A stretch of 64,000 nt of DNA. Origin: an uncultured Eisenbergiella sp. GTDB taxonomy: Bacteria > Bacillota > Clostridia > Lachnospirales > Lachnospiraceae. Both the position numbers and the translations under genes were made by a program. Location of the stretch: assembly GCA_947627215.1 (NCBI GenBank), contig CANQVD010000008.1, positions 55,277 to 119,276 on the forward strand, given 5' to 3'. A model generated the notes under the pieces. That model did no database searches. It was not told the origin of the DNA and worked only from the letters and a program-made list of their open reading frames with translations. Of the stretch, positions 56,013-64,000 are shown one piece after another (within the stretch, counting starts at the first letter, position 1; every line of letters starts with the position of its first letter).

Positions 56013-57586
56013 GCGGAGAGAAAACGGTACGGGAGTCGGGGCGCTGGACGAAGCGGGCGGCCCGTCAGGAAAAACGCGAGGAGCGAGCAGCCCGGAAGGA
56101 AGCGAAAAGGGAAGCGCGCGGGGCGAAGAAGGCCGCGGGAGGCCGCAGGGGAAAGAAGAAATATGTTTTTCTCCTTCTGGCTGCTGCTGCCGCCGCGGCG
56201 CTGTTTTTTTCTTTCAGGACGGCGAGGCAGTCCGTTCCCGTTTCCGTAATCTGTACGCAGGCCCGTACAGGCGATCTGGAGGAAATCGTTTCGGTCAGCG
56301 GAAAGGTGGAGAGCGCGCAGAATATGACCGTCTTTTCGCCGGTGAACGCCAAAATCGCGGAGGTCCTGGCGGAGGCGGGGGACGCGGTAAAAAAAGGGGA
56401 TCTGCTGGTGCGCTTTGACACGCAGGAGCTGGAGCGCGCCCTGGAAAAAGCGCAGCTTAGCGCGGTGCAGGCACAGAGCAGCTATCAGAGCGCCATGCAG
56501 GACAGTGAGGAAAAACAGAACACCTATGCGGACGCGTCCTATGGATTGGATGAACTGAAGCAAATGAAGGAAAACCAGGAGCAATACGTACAGGGCCTGA
56601 AATACAAACGGGAGGACGATATCGCCGCGAGGAAAAAGGATCTGTACGAATGGGATAAAAAGCTGCAGGAGGAGCTCAACTATCAGAATCGGGAGCTGGC
56701 GAAAGCCCTTCCGGGAAGCGAGAAGGAGGAAGAGATCCAGGATATCGTTGAGAACATCACGGCGCAGCGCAGCGATGTCCAGAATGAAATGAATAACTTG
56801 GACAGCGAGGAGAACATCAAACAGATGCAGCGTCTGATCGACGCTGAAGAGAAGAAGCTCAGCGATATGACCGAGGAGATCCAGCGGCGGGAGTCGGAGC
56901 AGAATTCTTCCGAGGGCGGAATTTTGAATGCGTACGCCAAAAAGGAGCGGGAGGCATCCGCACAGTCCGCGCAGCTTTCGGTGGAGGAGAGCGAACAGGA
57001 GCTGGCGCTGGCAGAGGCGGGGGTCGTCGCCCCCTTCGACGGAATCGTGACGGAGGTGACGGCGGTGCAGGGCGCGGCCGCCGCGGAGGGCGCGCAGCTT
57101 CTGACCGTCGCCGGGAATCGGGATATACAGGTTTCCGTGGAGCTGGGACGCTATGATCTGGAGAAGGTGCGCGAGGGACAGGCGGCGGATATCGAGATCG
57201 CCGGCGCGTCCTATTCCGGCACGGTGAAGAAGATCGACCGGATGGCGCAGAACAATCCGCAGAACGCCGCCGTGGTGTATGCGCAGATCGCCGTAGAGAA
57301 TCCGGACGACGGCGTTTTCCTGGGCGTGGAGGGGAAGGCGGATATCCATACGGCCAGCGCGCAGGGGGCCGTTCTGGTCCCCTATGAGGCCGTGAACACG
57401 GACCGGGACGGAGATTTCTGCTATCTGGTGAAGGAGGGCGTCATTTATAAGCAGCGCATTGTGACGGGCATATCGGGTGATGCCGATGTAGAGGTGACAG
57501 AGGGCATTTCAGAGAATGACACGATCGTCATTTCAACGGATATCGCGCTGGAGGAGGGAATGCAGGTCACGCCTGTGATGCAGTGA
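56009..57586 (+). CDS. HlyD/MacA-like efflux adaptor subunit
   Basis: N-terminal TM, coiled-coil hairpin, barrel-sandwich segments SVSGKVESAQNMTVFSPVNAKIAEVLAEAGDAVKKGDLLVRFD and GVVAPFDGIVTEV. Confidence 0.9.
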   Translation: MSGEKTVRESGRWTKRAARQEKREERAARKEAKREARGAKKAAGGRRGKKKYVFLLLAAAAAAALFFSFRTARQSVPVSVICTQARTGDLEEIVSVSGKVESAQNMTVFSPVNAKIAEVLAEAGDAVKKGDLLVRFDTQELERALEKAQLSAVQAQSSYQSAMQDSEEKQNTYADASYGLDELKQMKENQEQYVQGLKYKREDDIAARKKDLYEWDKKLQEELNYQNRELAKALPGSEKEEEIQDIVENITAQRSDVQNEMNNLDSEENIKQMQRLIDAEEKKLSDMTEEIQRRESEQNSSEGGILNAYAKKEREASAQSAQLSVEESEQELALAEAGVVAPFDGIVTEVTAVQGAAAAEGAQLLTVAGNRDIQVSVELGRYDLEKVREGQAADIEIAGASYSGTVKKIDRMAQNNPQNAAVVYAQIAVENPDDGVFLGVEGKADIHTASAQGAVLVPYEAVNTDRDGDFCYLVKEGVIYKQRIVTGISGDADVEVTEGISENDTIVISTDIALEEGMQVTPVMQ

Positions 57587-57605
57587 GCCAAAGGAGCAGC
57601 AGTCT

Positions 57606-58817
57606 ATGTCGCAGTTTACGGAATATCTGAAGATCGCGCTGATGAACATAAGGAGCAATAAGGGCAGATCCTTTCTGACCATGCTGGGAATCATCATCGG
57701 CATTTCCTCCGTCATCATGATCATTTCCGTGGGCAACGGGATCAAGGCGGAGGTGAACGGAGAGCTCAACCAGATGGCCGGGGGCCAGGTGGCGATCTAT
57801 ACGGACAACAGCAGAAGCGGGACGGCGGTTTATTTTACGGAGGAAGATTTCGAGGCCATTGAAAACGAGGTGGACCATGTGATCGGCGTGACGCCCACCT
57901 GGACGGTTTACGGTTCCACCAGCACGAGAAAGGGGAGCGTGGATCTCTACATCACCTGCGGGACCGCCGGCATGGAGTTCTACAGCAGCGATCCCATCGT
58001 GCAGGGCCGGTATTTTTCCGAGAGCGACTATTACGGGGCCAGGCGGGTCTGCGTGATCCCGGAGAGCGCGGCCAGACAGCTCTTCGGCAACACGGATGTG
58101 CTGGGCATGACCATCAATGTGGATATTTACGGCGTTTCCGAGGATTTTACCATCGTGGGAATCCGAAAGGACAGCGCTTCCAACCTGATCAATATGATGA
58201 ACGGCAATATGCTGACGATGGAAATTCCGCTTTCCGTGCTGGAGGCTTTCGGCTATTATATCGATGACTTCGATATGTTCTATATCATCGGGGAAGCGAA
58301 CGAGTATGGCAGCCAGATCGCCCATGACAGCGTAGCGCTGCTGGAACGGCGGCACAAGGTGAAGGGGGAAGGCGTCATTCTGGTGGAGAGCTTCAACGAT
58401 GCGCTGGAGCAGGTCAATTCGGTGCTGGGCTACATCACGATATTTGTGGTGCTGGTAGCTGCAATCTCTCTGCTGGTGGGCGGTATCGGCGTCATGAACA
58501 TCATGCTGGTGTCCGTAACGGAGCGGACGCGCGAGATCGGCATCCGCAAGGCGCTGGGGGCGCGAACCTCCTCGATCCTCGTTCAGTTCCTGTCGGAGTC
58601 CGCGATCATCACCCTGCTGGGCGGTCTGATCGGCATTACGCTGGGCGTGCTGGGCGCTATGGCGGTCTGCTCCGCCATCGGGTTCACGGCGCAGGTGAAG
58701 CTGTCCACGGTGCTGGGCGCGTCGCTGTTTTCCTCCTCCGTCGGCATCTTTTTCGGCATCTATCCCGCGCGCAAGGCCGCGAGGCTGAGCCCCATCGAGG
58801 CGCTGCGGCACGAGTAG
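57606..58817 (+). CDS. MacB-like ABC transporter permease
   Basis: ALMNIRSNKGRSFLTMLGIIIGISSVIMIISVGNG...GGIGVMNIMLVSVTERTREIGIRKALGAR. Confidence 0.95.
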   Translation: MSQFTEYLKIALMNIRSNKGRSFLTMLGIIIGISSVIMIISVGNGIKAEVNGELNQMAGGQVAIYTDNSRSGTAVYFTEEDFEAIENEVDHVIGVTPTWTVYGSTSTRKGSVDLYITCGTAGMEFYSSDPIVQGRYFSESDYYGARRVCVIPESAARQLFGNTDVLGMTINVDIYGVSEDFTIVGIRKDSASNLINMMNGNMLTMEIPLSVLEAFGYYIDDFDMFYIIGEANEYGSQIAHDSVALLERRHKVKGEGVILVESFNDALEQVNSVLGYITIFVVLVAAISLLVGGIGVMNIMLVSVTERTREIGIRKALGARTSSILVQFLSESAIITLLGGLIGITLGVLGAMAVCSAIGFTAQVKLSTVLGASLFSSSVGIFFGIYPARKAARLSPIEALRHE

Positions 58818-58834
58818 ACGGCAGACGGCAGACG

Positions 58835-59066
58835 CAGAAAAGCCCACAGACACCGGAAGCCGCAGAACGCGGCTGGACGGGAGGGGCCGGCGCACATAGG
58901 CGTTTCCCGGACACGCTCCCGCTCGGATAAACGCATAGCGGTACCAGGCTCGAAAAGACCTCGCCAGGTACCGATGCGTTTATAACGGTCCGGGGAAATC
59001 GCCTATGTGCGCCGGCCCCTCCCGTCCAGCCGCGTTCTGCGGCTTCCGGTGTCTGTGGGTTTTCTG
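58835..59066. repeat. Giant nested inverted repeat/hairpin between convergent genes
   Basis: Left arm CAGAAAAGCCCACAGACACCGGAAGCCGCAGAACGCGGCTGGACGGGAGGGGCCGGCGCACATAGGCG. Right arm is its near-perfect reverse complement CGCCTATGTGCGCCGGCCCCTCCCGTCCAGCCGCGTTCTGCGGCTTCCGGTGTCTGTGGGTTTTCTG. Inner stem ATAAACGCATagCGGTACC / GGTACCGATGCGTTTAT. Confidence 0.95.
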
Positions 59067-59090
59067 GCCTCTGCTGTTCCTGCGCGGATC

Positions 59091-60212
59091 TCACATGCGC
59101 GCCTGAACTGTGGCGGCGATCCGCTTCATGTCGTCCAGGCAGGCGGAGAAAAACATCCGGAAGGACTGGCAGAAGTAATTCTCGTAACAGCCCAGGGCCG
59201 GATTCCAGTCCCGGTGTCTCTGACAGCCGCCCTTGCAGAGGAAGAAAAACGGGCACTGGCGGCAGGCGTCGGGGAGCTGTCGGGAGCGTTCGAGGAAGCC
59301 GATCTGACGGCGGCGGTCCTCCAGGTCCGGCAGGCGGCATTCGTTGAGATTGCCCAGACGGTATTCGTCCAGCATGTAAAAATCGCAGGGATAAACGCTG
59401 CCGTCCGCTTCCACCGCATACTGTACGCTGCAGACGCCCCGCTGGTCGCAGGCCTCCGGCACAAAGCCCAGCAGGATGACGATGTAGTTTTCAAAGGTGC
59501 GGATATAGGGCTGCCGGCCCTTTTGAAAATCCGCGCTCCATAAGCGGAACAGTCTGATCAGAAAGTCTCCGTATTCTTCGGGCAGCAGGGCGAAACGGCT
59601 CTGCCCCCGCGCTTCTTCCAGCGGATCCAGACAGGCGATATACTGCTGCCAGACCCAGCCGCGGCGCGCATAGTCCGCGTAGATCGCTTCGATGTTCTTT
59701 GCCACATCCCGGTTCACCACGGTCAGGATATTGTAATCCACCTGATGAGCGTCCAGCAGTTTTATGTTTTCCACCACCCGGTCATAGGTGCCCATACCGG
59801 CCCGGTCACGGCGGTGGGCGTCGTGGCATTCCTTTGTGCCGTCCACGGAGACACCGAGCAGGAAGTCGTTTTCATGGAAAAAACGGCACCAGTCATCGTC
59901 CAGAAGCAGGCCGTTGGTCTGCAGGGCGTTCTGGATCCGGACCCGGTTTCGATTGTATTTTTTCTGATAGAAAATCGCCTTTTCAAAAAAATCCAGCCCG
60001 CGCAGCGTGGGCTCCCCGCCCTGAAAGGCATAGGTCGCGCTGCCGTCGGCGCGCAGCAGCGTGCGGCGGATGACGTTTTCCAGCGTTTTTTCGGACATGA
60101 AGCCGTAGGAGGCCTGGCCGCGCTTTTCCGTTTCATCGCGGTAAAAGCAGTATTCACAGGCCATGTTGCACATCCCGGAGGCGGGCTTGAGCATGAGAGT
60201 GATGGGCAGCAT
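59091..60212 (-). CDS. Anaerobic sulfatase maturase-like radical SAM/SPASM protein
   Basis: LMLKPASGMCNMACEYCFYRDE, FQGGEPTLRGLDFF, SPASM cysteines CDFYMLDEYRLGN...CRQCPFFFLCKGGCQRHRD. Confidence 0.9.
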   Translation of the reverse strand: MLPITLMLKPASGMCNMACEYCFYRDETEKRGQASYGFMSEKTLENVIRRTLLRADGSATYAFQGGEPTLRGLDFFEKAIFYQKKYNRNRVRIQNALQTNGLLLDDDWCRFFHENDFLLGVSVDGTKECHDAHRRDRAGMGTYDRVVENIKLLDAHQVDYNILTVVNRDVAKNIEAIYADYARRGWVWQQYIACLDPLEEARGQSRFALLPEEYGDFLIRLFRLWSADFQKGRQPYIRTFENYIVILLGFVPEACDQRGVCSVQYAVEADGSVYPCDFYMLDEYRLGNLNECRLPDLEDRRRQIGFLERSRQLPDACRQCPFFFLCKGGCQRHRDWNPALGCYENYFCQSFRMFFSACLDDMKRIAATVQARM

Positions 60213-60611
60213 GGGGCATCTCCTTTCCGCGCGGACGTCCCTGATGCGTCTGGAACAGCTCTATCTCATATAAGAAAGGGTTTCGGAAACAAATTTTCGG
60301 ACAAAACCGGCTGCGTGTCAAAAAGGGCTTTTAATTTGGGGCTCAGCTTCTGAGGAAGTTCCGCCGCAGCCTGCTTTTCATCGGTACGGACATCGGTGTT
60401 GCGCTATATGTATTATAATCATTTGCTGCCGCTCGTGCAATGATTTATGTACGGAAGAGGCAGAAGCAGGAGAATTCGCGGATCGGTTTGATAAAGATTG
60501 AAAAAAATGCGGGACTAAGATAATATAGTGGTATCAGGCGGCGCGGCAGGACGGATACAGGCGCGCCGCGGGATTGGACAGGGCCGCCGGAAGCGGCAAA
60601 AGGAGGTATTT

Positions 60612-61733
60612 ATGGACGAAAGGATCTGGGCGGAGCAGGTATCGGAGAAGATCAAACGGAAGATGAGAACGGTGGCGGAGCGCAGCCGGGACAAGATCCC
60701 TTATACCACGGTGGACGGCGTGTTCGACGACTGGCGGAAAAAGGACATCTGCTGGTGGACCAACGGGTTCTGGGGCGGCATGATGTGGCAGCTTTATCAC
60801 GCCACCGGGGATGCGTTCTATAAAGAGGCGGCACAGGACAACGAGGCCTGGCTGGACGAGAATCTGATGTGCAGCAGGGGGATGGATCACGACAGCGGCT
60901 TCAAGTGGCTGCCCACGGCGGTGGCGGATTACCGCGTGACGGGGAATCCCGATTCCAGGAACAGAGGGCTGCTGGCCGCGAACGATCTGGCCGGGCGGTT
61001 CAATCCCGTGGGGCGCTTCATCCGCGCGTGGAATGACGGCGGAGAGGGCGGAAAGGCCGGATGGGCCATCATCGACTGTCTGATGAACCTGCCGCTTTTA
61101 TATTGGGCCTGGGAGGAGATCAACGATCCCCGTTTCCTGCACATCGCGACGATGCATGCGGACACGGCGGAGCGGTATTTCCTGCGCCGCGACGGGTCGG
61201 TGAATCATATCGTGGAGTTCAATCCCATGACGGGCGAATATGTCCAGTCCTTCGGCGGACAGGGCGTGGCGGTCGGCTCTTCCTGGACCAGGGGACAGGC
61301 CTGGGCGCTGTACGGCTTTACACTGAGCTATCTGCACACGAAGCAGGAGCGGTATCTGGAGGATGCCAAGCGGGTGGCTCATTATTTCATCGCCAACATT
61401 TCGGAGAGCGGACTGATCCCGGTGGATTTCCGGCAGCCCATCGACTGCACCTGGGAGGATTCCACGGCGGCGGCCATCGCAGCCTGCGGTCTTTTGGAGA
61501 TCGAAAAGTGCGTGGACGCATGTGAAAAGCATGTGTTCCATGATGCCGCTATCCGTCTGCTGACGGCGCTGGAGGAGAAGCGCTGCTGCTGGTCTCCGGA
61601 CTGCGACAATCTGCTGGAAAAATGCACGGCGGCTTACCACGATGCGAAGCACGAATTCTCCATCATTTACGGGGATTATTTCTTCATCGAGGCGGTCTGG
61701 AAGCTCACCGGGCAGGAACTGTTCATCTGGTAA
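60612..61733 (+). CDS. Glycoside hydrolase family 88 (unsaturated glucuronyl hydrolase-like)
   Basis: WWTNGFWGGMMWQLYHATGD, MDHDSGFKWLPTAVADY, SWTRGQAWALYGF. In-frame ATG 60612 after aaggaggt. Confidence 0.9.
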   Translation: MDERIWAEQVSEKIKRKMRTVAERSRDKIPYTTVDGVFDDWRKKDICWWTNGFWGGMMWQLYHATGDAFYKEAAQDNEAWLDENLMCSRGMDHDSGFKWLPTAVADYRVTGNPDSRNRGLLAANDLAGRFNPVGRFIRAWNDGGEGGKAGWAIIDCLMNLPLLYWAWEEINDPRFLHIATMHADTAERYFLRRDGSVNHIVEFNPMTGEYVQSFGGQGVAVGSSWTRGQAWALYGFTLSYLHTKQERYLEDAKRVAHYFIANISESGLIPVDFRQPIDCTWEDSTAAAIAACGLLEIEKCVDACEKHVFHDAAIRLLTALEEKRCCWSPDCDNLLEKCTAAYHDAKHEFSIIYGDYFFIEAVWKLTGQELFIW

Positions 61734-63887
61734 ATGAGGGTTGACACGATGAAATTTGAACCGAAAACGCTGAATTTTGAACAAAGTCCCTACACCGGGA
61801 TGACCAGGCAGAGCTGGATCGAGGCAGGGACCTATCTGCTGGAAGGGATCTTCCGGAATATAAAAGATTTCAGGGACCCGGTGGTGATGCCCCGGCAGGA
61901 TACGAAGGTAACCTATCCCCATTCCGCGGACGCGGTCTGGGAGCAGAAGGCGGAGTATTTCGAAGGGCTGGCCCGCTCCTTTTTCATCGCGGCACCGCTG
62001 ATCCATATCGATCCCGAGCTGGAGGTCTGCGGCTATCGGATCCGCGATTATTATAAGTCCCATGTGCTGAGGGCCTGTACCAAAGGCGATCCGGTATCGG
62101 TGGGCAGCTATGAAGAGCTGCAGGAGATGTCGGGGGACGGGGAGAGGACCTTTCAGCAGACGGTGGAAACCTGTGCGCTGGTGATCTGCCTGTGGATCTG
62201 CCGGGAAGAGATCTGGGACACTTATAAAAAAGAAGAAAAGGATGTGATCGCCGCGTTCCTGTCAGGGTTCGCCCATGGGAACACGGTGCCTCAGAACTGG
62301 CGGCTGTTCAATATGCTGGATATGGCCTTCCTGCATATGGAAGGATATCCGACAGATGAAGAGATCATGCTGGAGCATGCGCAGTCGATCGTGAACTATT
62401 ACGCGGGGGACGGCTGGTATCGGGACGGCCATTCCTTCGATTATTATTCCTGCTGGGCCTTCAACGTGTACGGCCCGATCTGGAATCTCTGGTACGGCTA
62501 TGAACACGCACCGTATCTGGCCGCGCAGATCGAAGCGCATTCCAACCGGCTCATGGAGACCTATGCGGACTTTTTTGACCGGGACGGCTTCACCAATATG
62601 TGGGGCAGGAGCAACATCTACCGCAACGCCGCCACCAGCGCCTTTGACGGGAACCTGTTGCTGCGCCGTCCGACGGCGGATCCGGGGCTGGCGAGGCGCA
62701 TTTCCTCCGGTTCTCTTCTGCAGTTTCTGACCAGGGAGGATTTCCTGTATCAGGGCGTGCCCACGCTGGGCTTTTACGGGCAGTTCATGCCGCTGGTGCA
62801 GGGGTATTCCTGCGCGGAGTCCCCGTTCTGGCTGGGAAAGGCGTTTCTGTGCCTGCATCTTCCGGCCGACCATCCCTTCTGGACGGCCCGGGAGAACAAC
62901 GGGAGCTGGGAGGCGCTGGAAAAAGAGCAGGTGAAAGAAACCGTGCTGGATGGTCCGGCACTCTGTTTTACAAATCATCAGGCCAACGGAAGCACCGTGC
63001 TGCGCACCGGCAAGGTGGTGAAGACGCCCGGGGACGTTCACGGGATGTGGAATTATTCCAAGCTCTGTTATCATACGAAATATCCGTGGGAGGCAACGCC
63101 CACGGGAGAGACGGAGCGTCCTGTGCCCGGTCCTTCGGCGGGCAGGGCGGATTCCGCTGTCCCTGCGGCGGTTTCTCCCGTGTCTGTTCCTGCGGGCAGT
63201 GTGGAATCTCAGCAGTATGTCCTTTTGGATCGGACCGCGAACAATTATGAATGCTGCAATGTGACCTTCTGGCAGGGCGCGAAGGACGGCGTGCTCTACC
63301 GCCGCCAGTTTTTCCGCTACAGGCTGGAGGCGGAGTGCCACTGGATGCACGCTCTGAATCTGGCGGATTTTCCCGTGCCCTATGGGATCCTGCGGGCGGA
63401 CCGGCTGCGGCTTTTCCGGCGTCCCGTGGAGCTGACGCTGGGGGCTTACGGTTTCCCGGACAACGGGACGGAGATCATCAAAAAGGAGTGCGTGACCGGA
63501 TGGGGGACGGCGAAGGCCGTCATCCTGAAGGGGCACGATTCCCAGGGACGGGAAAAGCAACTGGCCATGACGGTCTTTGCGGGCTGGGAAGAGCTGGCCG
63601 TGACCGCCAGCCGGGGAACCAACCCGGATTCCGCTCGTTCGCTGGTGGTGTACGCGAAGGGCGCGTGGCAGAAGCGCTACGGCTGTAAGCCCGGCCTTCT
63701 GATCTCGCAGGTCATCACGAAGGAAAGCCTGGCCGATTTCACGGAGGATGAGCTGTTTCCGATCCGTTCCATCACCTATACGGATCCGGAGGGGCTTGGC
63801 ATCTATGGCCCGGTGGAGATCGCGCTGAAGAGCGGGGAGCGGCGGATTATCGATTTCGACAGCATGGAAGGACGGCTTATGCTGTAG
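61734..63887 (+). CDS. DUF2264-domain protein
   Basis: SPYTGMTRQSWIEAGTYLLEGIF, GDGWYRDGHSFDYYSCWAFNVYG, RSNIYRNAATSAF. An alternative start is ATG 61749. Confidence 0.85.
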   Translation: MRVDTMKFEPKTLNFEQSPYTGMTRQSWIEAGTYLLEGIFRNIKDFRDPVVMPRQDTKVTYPHSADAVWEQKAEYFEGLARSFFIAAPLIHIDPELEVCGYRIRDYYKSHVLRACTKGDPVSVGSYEELQEMSGDGERTFQQTVETCALVICLWICREEIWDTYKKEEKDVIAAFLSGFAHGNTVPQNWRLFNMLDMAFLHMEGYPTDEEIMLEHAQSIVNYYAGDGWYRDGHSFDYYSCWAFNVYGPIWNLWYGYEHAPYLAAQIEAHSNRLMETYADFFDRDGFTNMWGRSNIYRNAATSAFDGNLLLRRPTADPGLARRISSGSLLQFLTREDFLYQGVPTLGFYGQFMPLVQGYSCAESPFWLGKAFLCLHLPADHPFWTARENNGSWEALEKEQVKETVLDGPALCFTNHQANGSTVLRTGKVVKTPGDVHGMWNYSKLCYHTKYPWEATPTGETERPVPGPSAGRADSAVPAAVSPVSVPAGSVESQQYVLLDRTANNYECCNVTFWQGAKDGVLYRRQFFRYRLEAECHWMHALNLADFPVPYGILRADRLRLFRRPVELTLGAYGFPDNGTEIIKKECVTGWGTAKAVILKGHDSQGREKQLAMTVFAGWEELAVTASRGTNPDSARSLVVYAKGAWQKRYGCKPGLLISQVITKESLADFTEDELFPIRSITYTDPEGLGIYGPVEIALKSGERRIIDFDSMEGRLML

Positions 63888-64000
63888 AAGAGGACCGCGG
63901 CCGCCCGGAATCTTTCAGGGAACGCCCCTGCCCAAAGCGCACCGCCCGGCGCCGGGATATATTCCATTTTCCCGGGCCGTAGAAAAACGCCGGCACTTAA

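Noticed and set aside
55937-58895. Long minus-strand ORFs opposite the MacAB-like genes
   Set aside because: Strong adaptor/permease motifs on the + strand; the minus ORFs have no domain support.
59007-59543. + strand ORF starting MRRPLPSSRV...
   Set aside because: Starts in the giant hairpin arm and runs antisense to the anSME-like gene. Useful only as confirmation of the inverted repeat.
1-64000. tRNA, rRNA, CRISPR, prophage or intact transposase genes
   Set aside because: None could be recognised by eye; a tRNAscan/Rfam/IS search would be needed to exclude them fully.

Overview
This window looks like a Clostridia/Lachnospiraceae-type Gram-positive chromosome. That is inferred from gene content and protein style; no taxonomic search was run. 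Three blocks are visible.

(1) About 1-17.5 kb is a type VII secretion (T7SS)-like locus. It holds an EssC/FtsK-like ATPase truncated by the window edge, a LytTR regulator, an EsaB/YukD-like ubiquitin fold, and a run of six small helical WXG100-like proteins, two of which have lost the Trp. It also holds a ~1.6-kaa RHS/YD protein, a second effector-like protein with the same N-terminal domain, a DUF4176 protein, a vWA-TM-FHA protein and a PP2C phosphatase.

(2) About 17.5-46 kb is an unusual array of membrane-anchored TPR proteins. Six full-length paralogs have a conserved TM+TPR half and divergent C-terminal halves, and there is one truncated fragment. The array is interleaved with two Ser/Thr kinase-TM-TPR proteins whose kinase domains carry a long insertion of TxLLP repeats. 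Also interleaved are tiny TM proteins, a TPR-thioredoxin/CD1871A/polyferredoxin redox cassette, a radical SAM-SPASM protein, an alarmone-hydrolase-like HD protein, zinc-ribbon, LRR and vWA proteins, a transglutaminase and a VanX-like peptidase.

(3) About 46-64 kb is mostly housekeeping: secA, prfB, tex, an FMN riboswitch with ribU, a MacAB-like exporter, an anSME-like radical SAM, GH88 and DUF2264. A ~230-nt giant hairpin lies between convergent genes at ~58.84-59.07 kb.

The best candidate for an undescribed system is blocks 1+2 together: a T7SS-like secretion locus coupled to phosphothreonine signalling (kinases with TxLLP repeats, FHA domains, PP2C) and a diversifying set of membrane TPR proteins with variable, presumably extracellular, C-termini. 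No tRNA, rRNA, CRISPR array or recognisable intact transposase was found.
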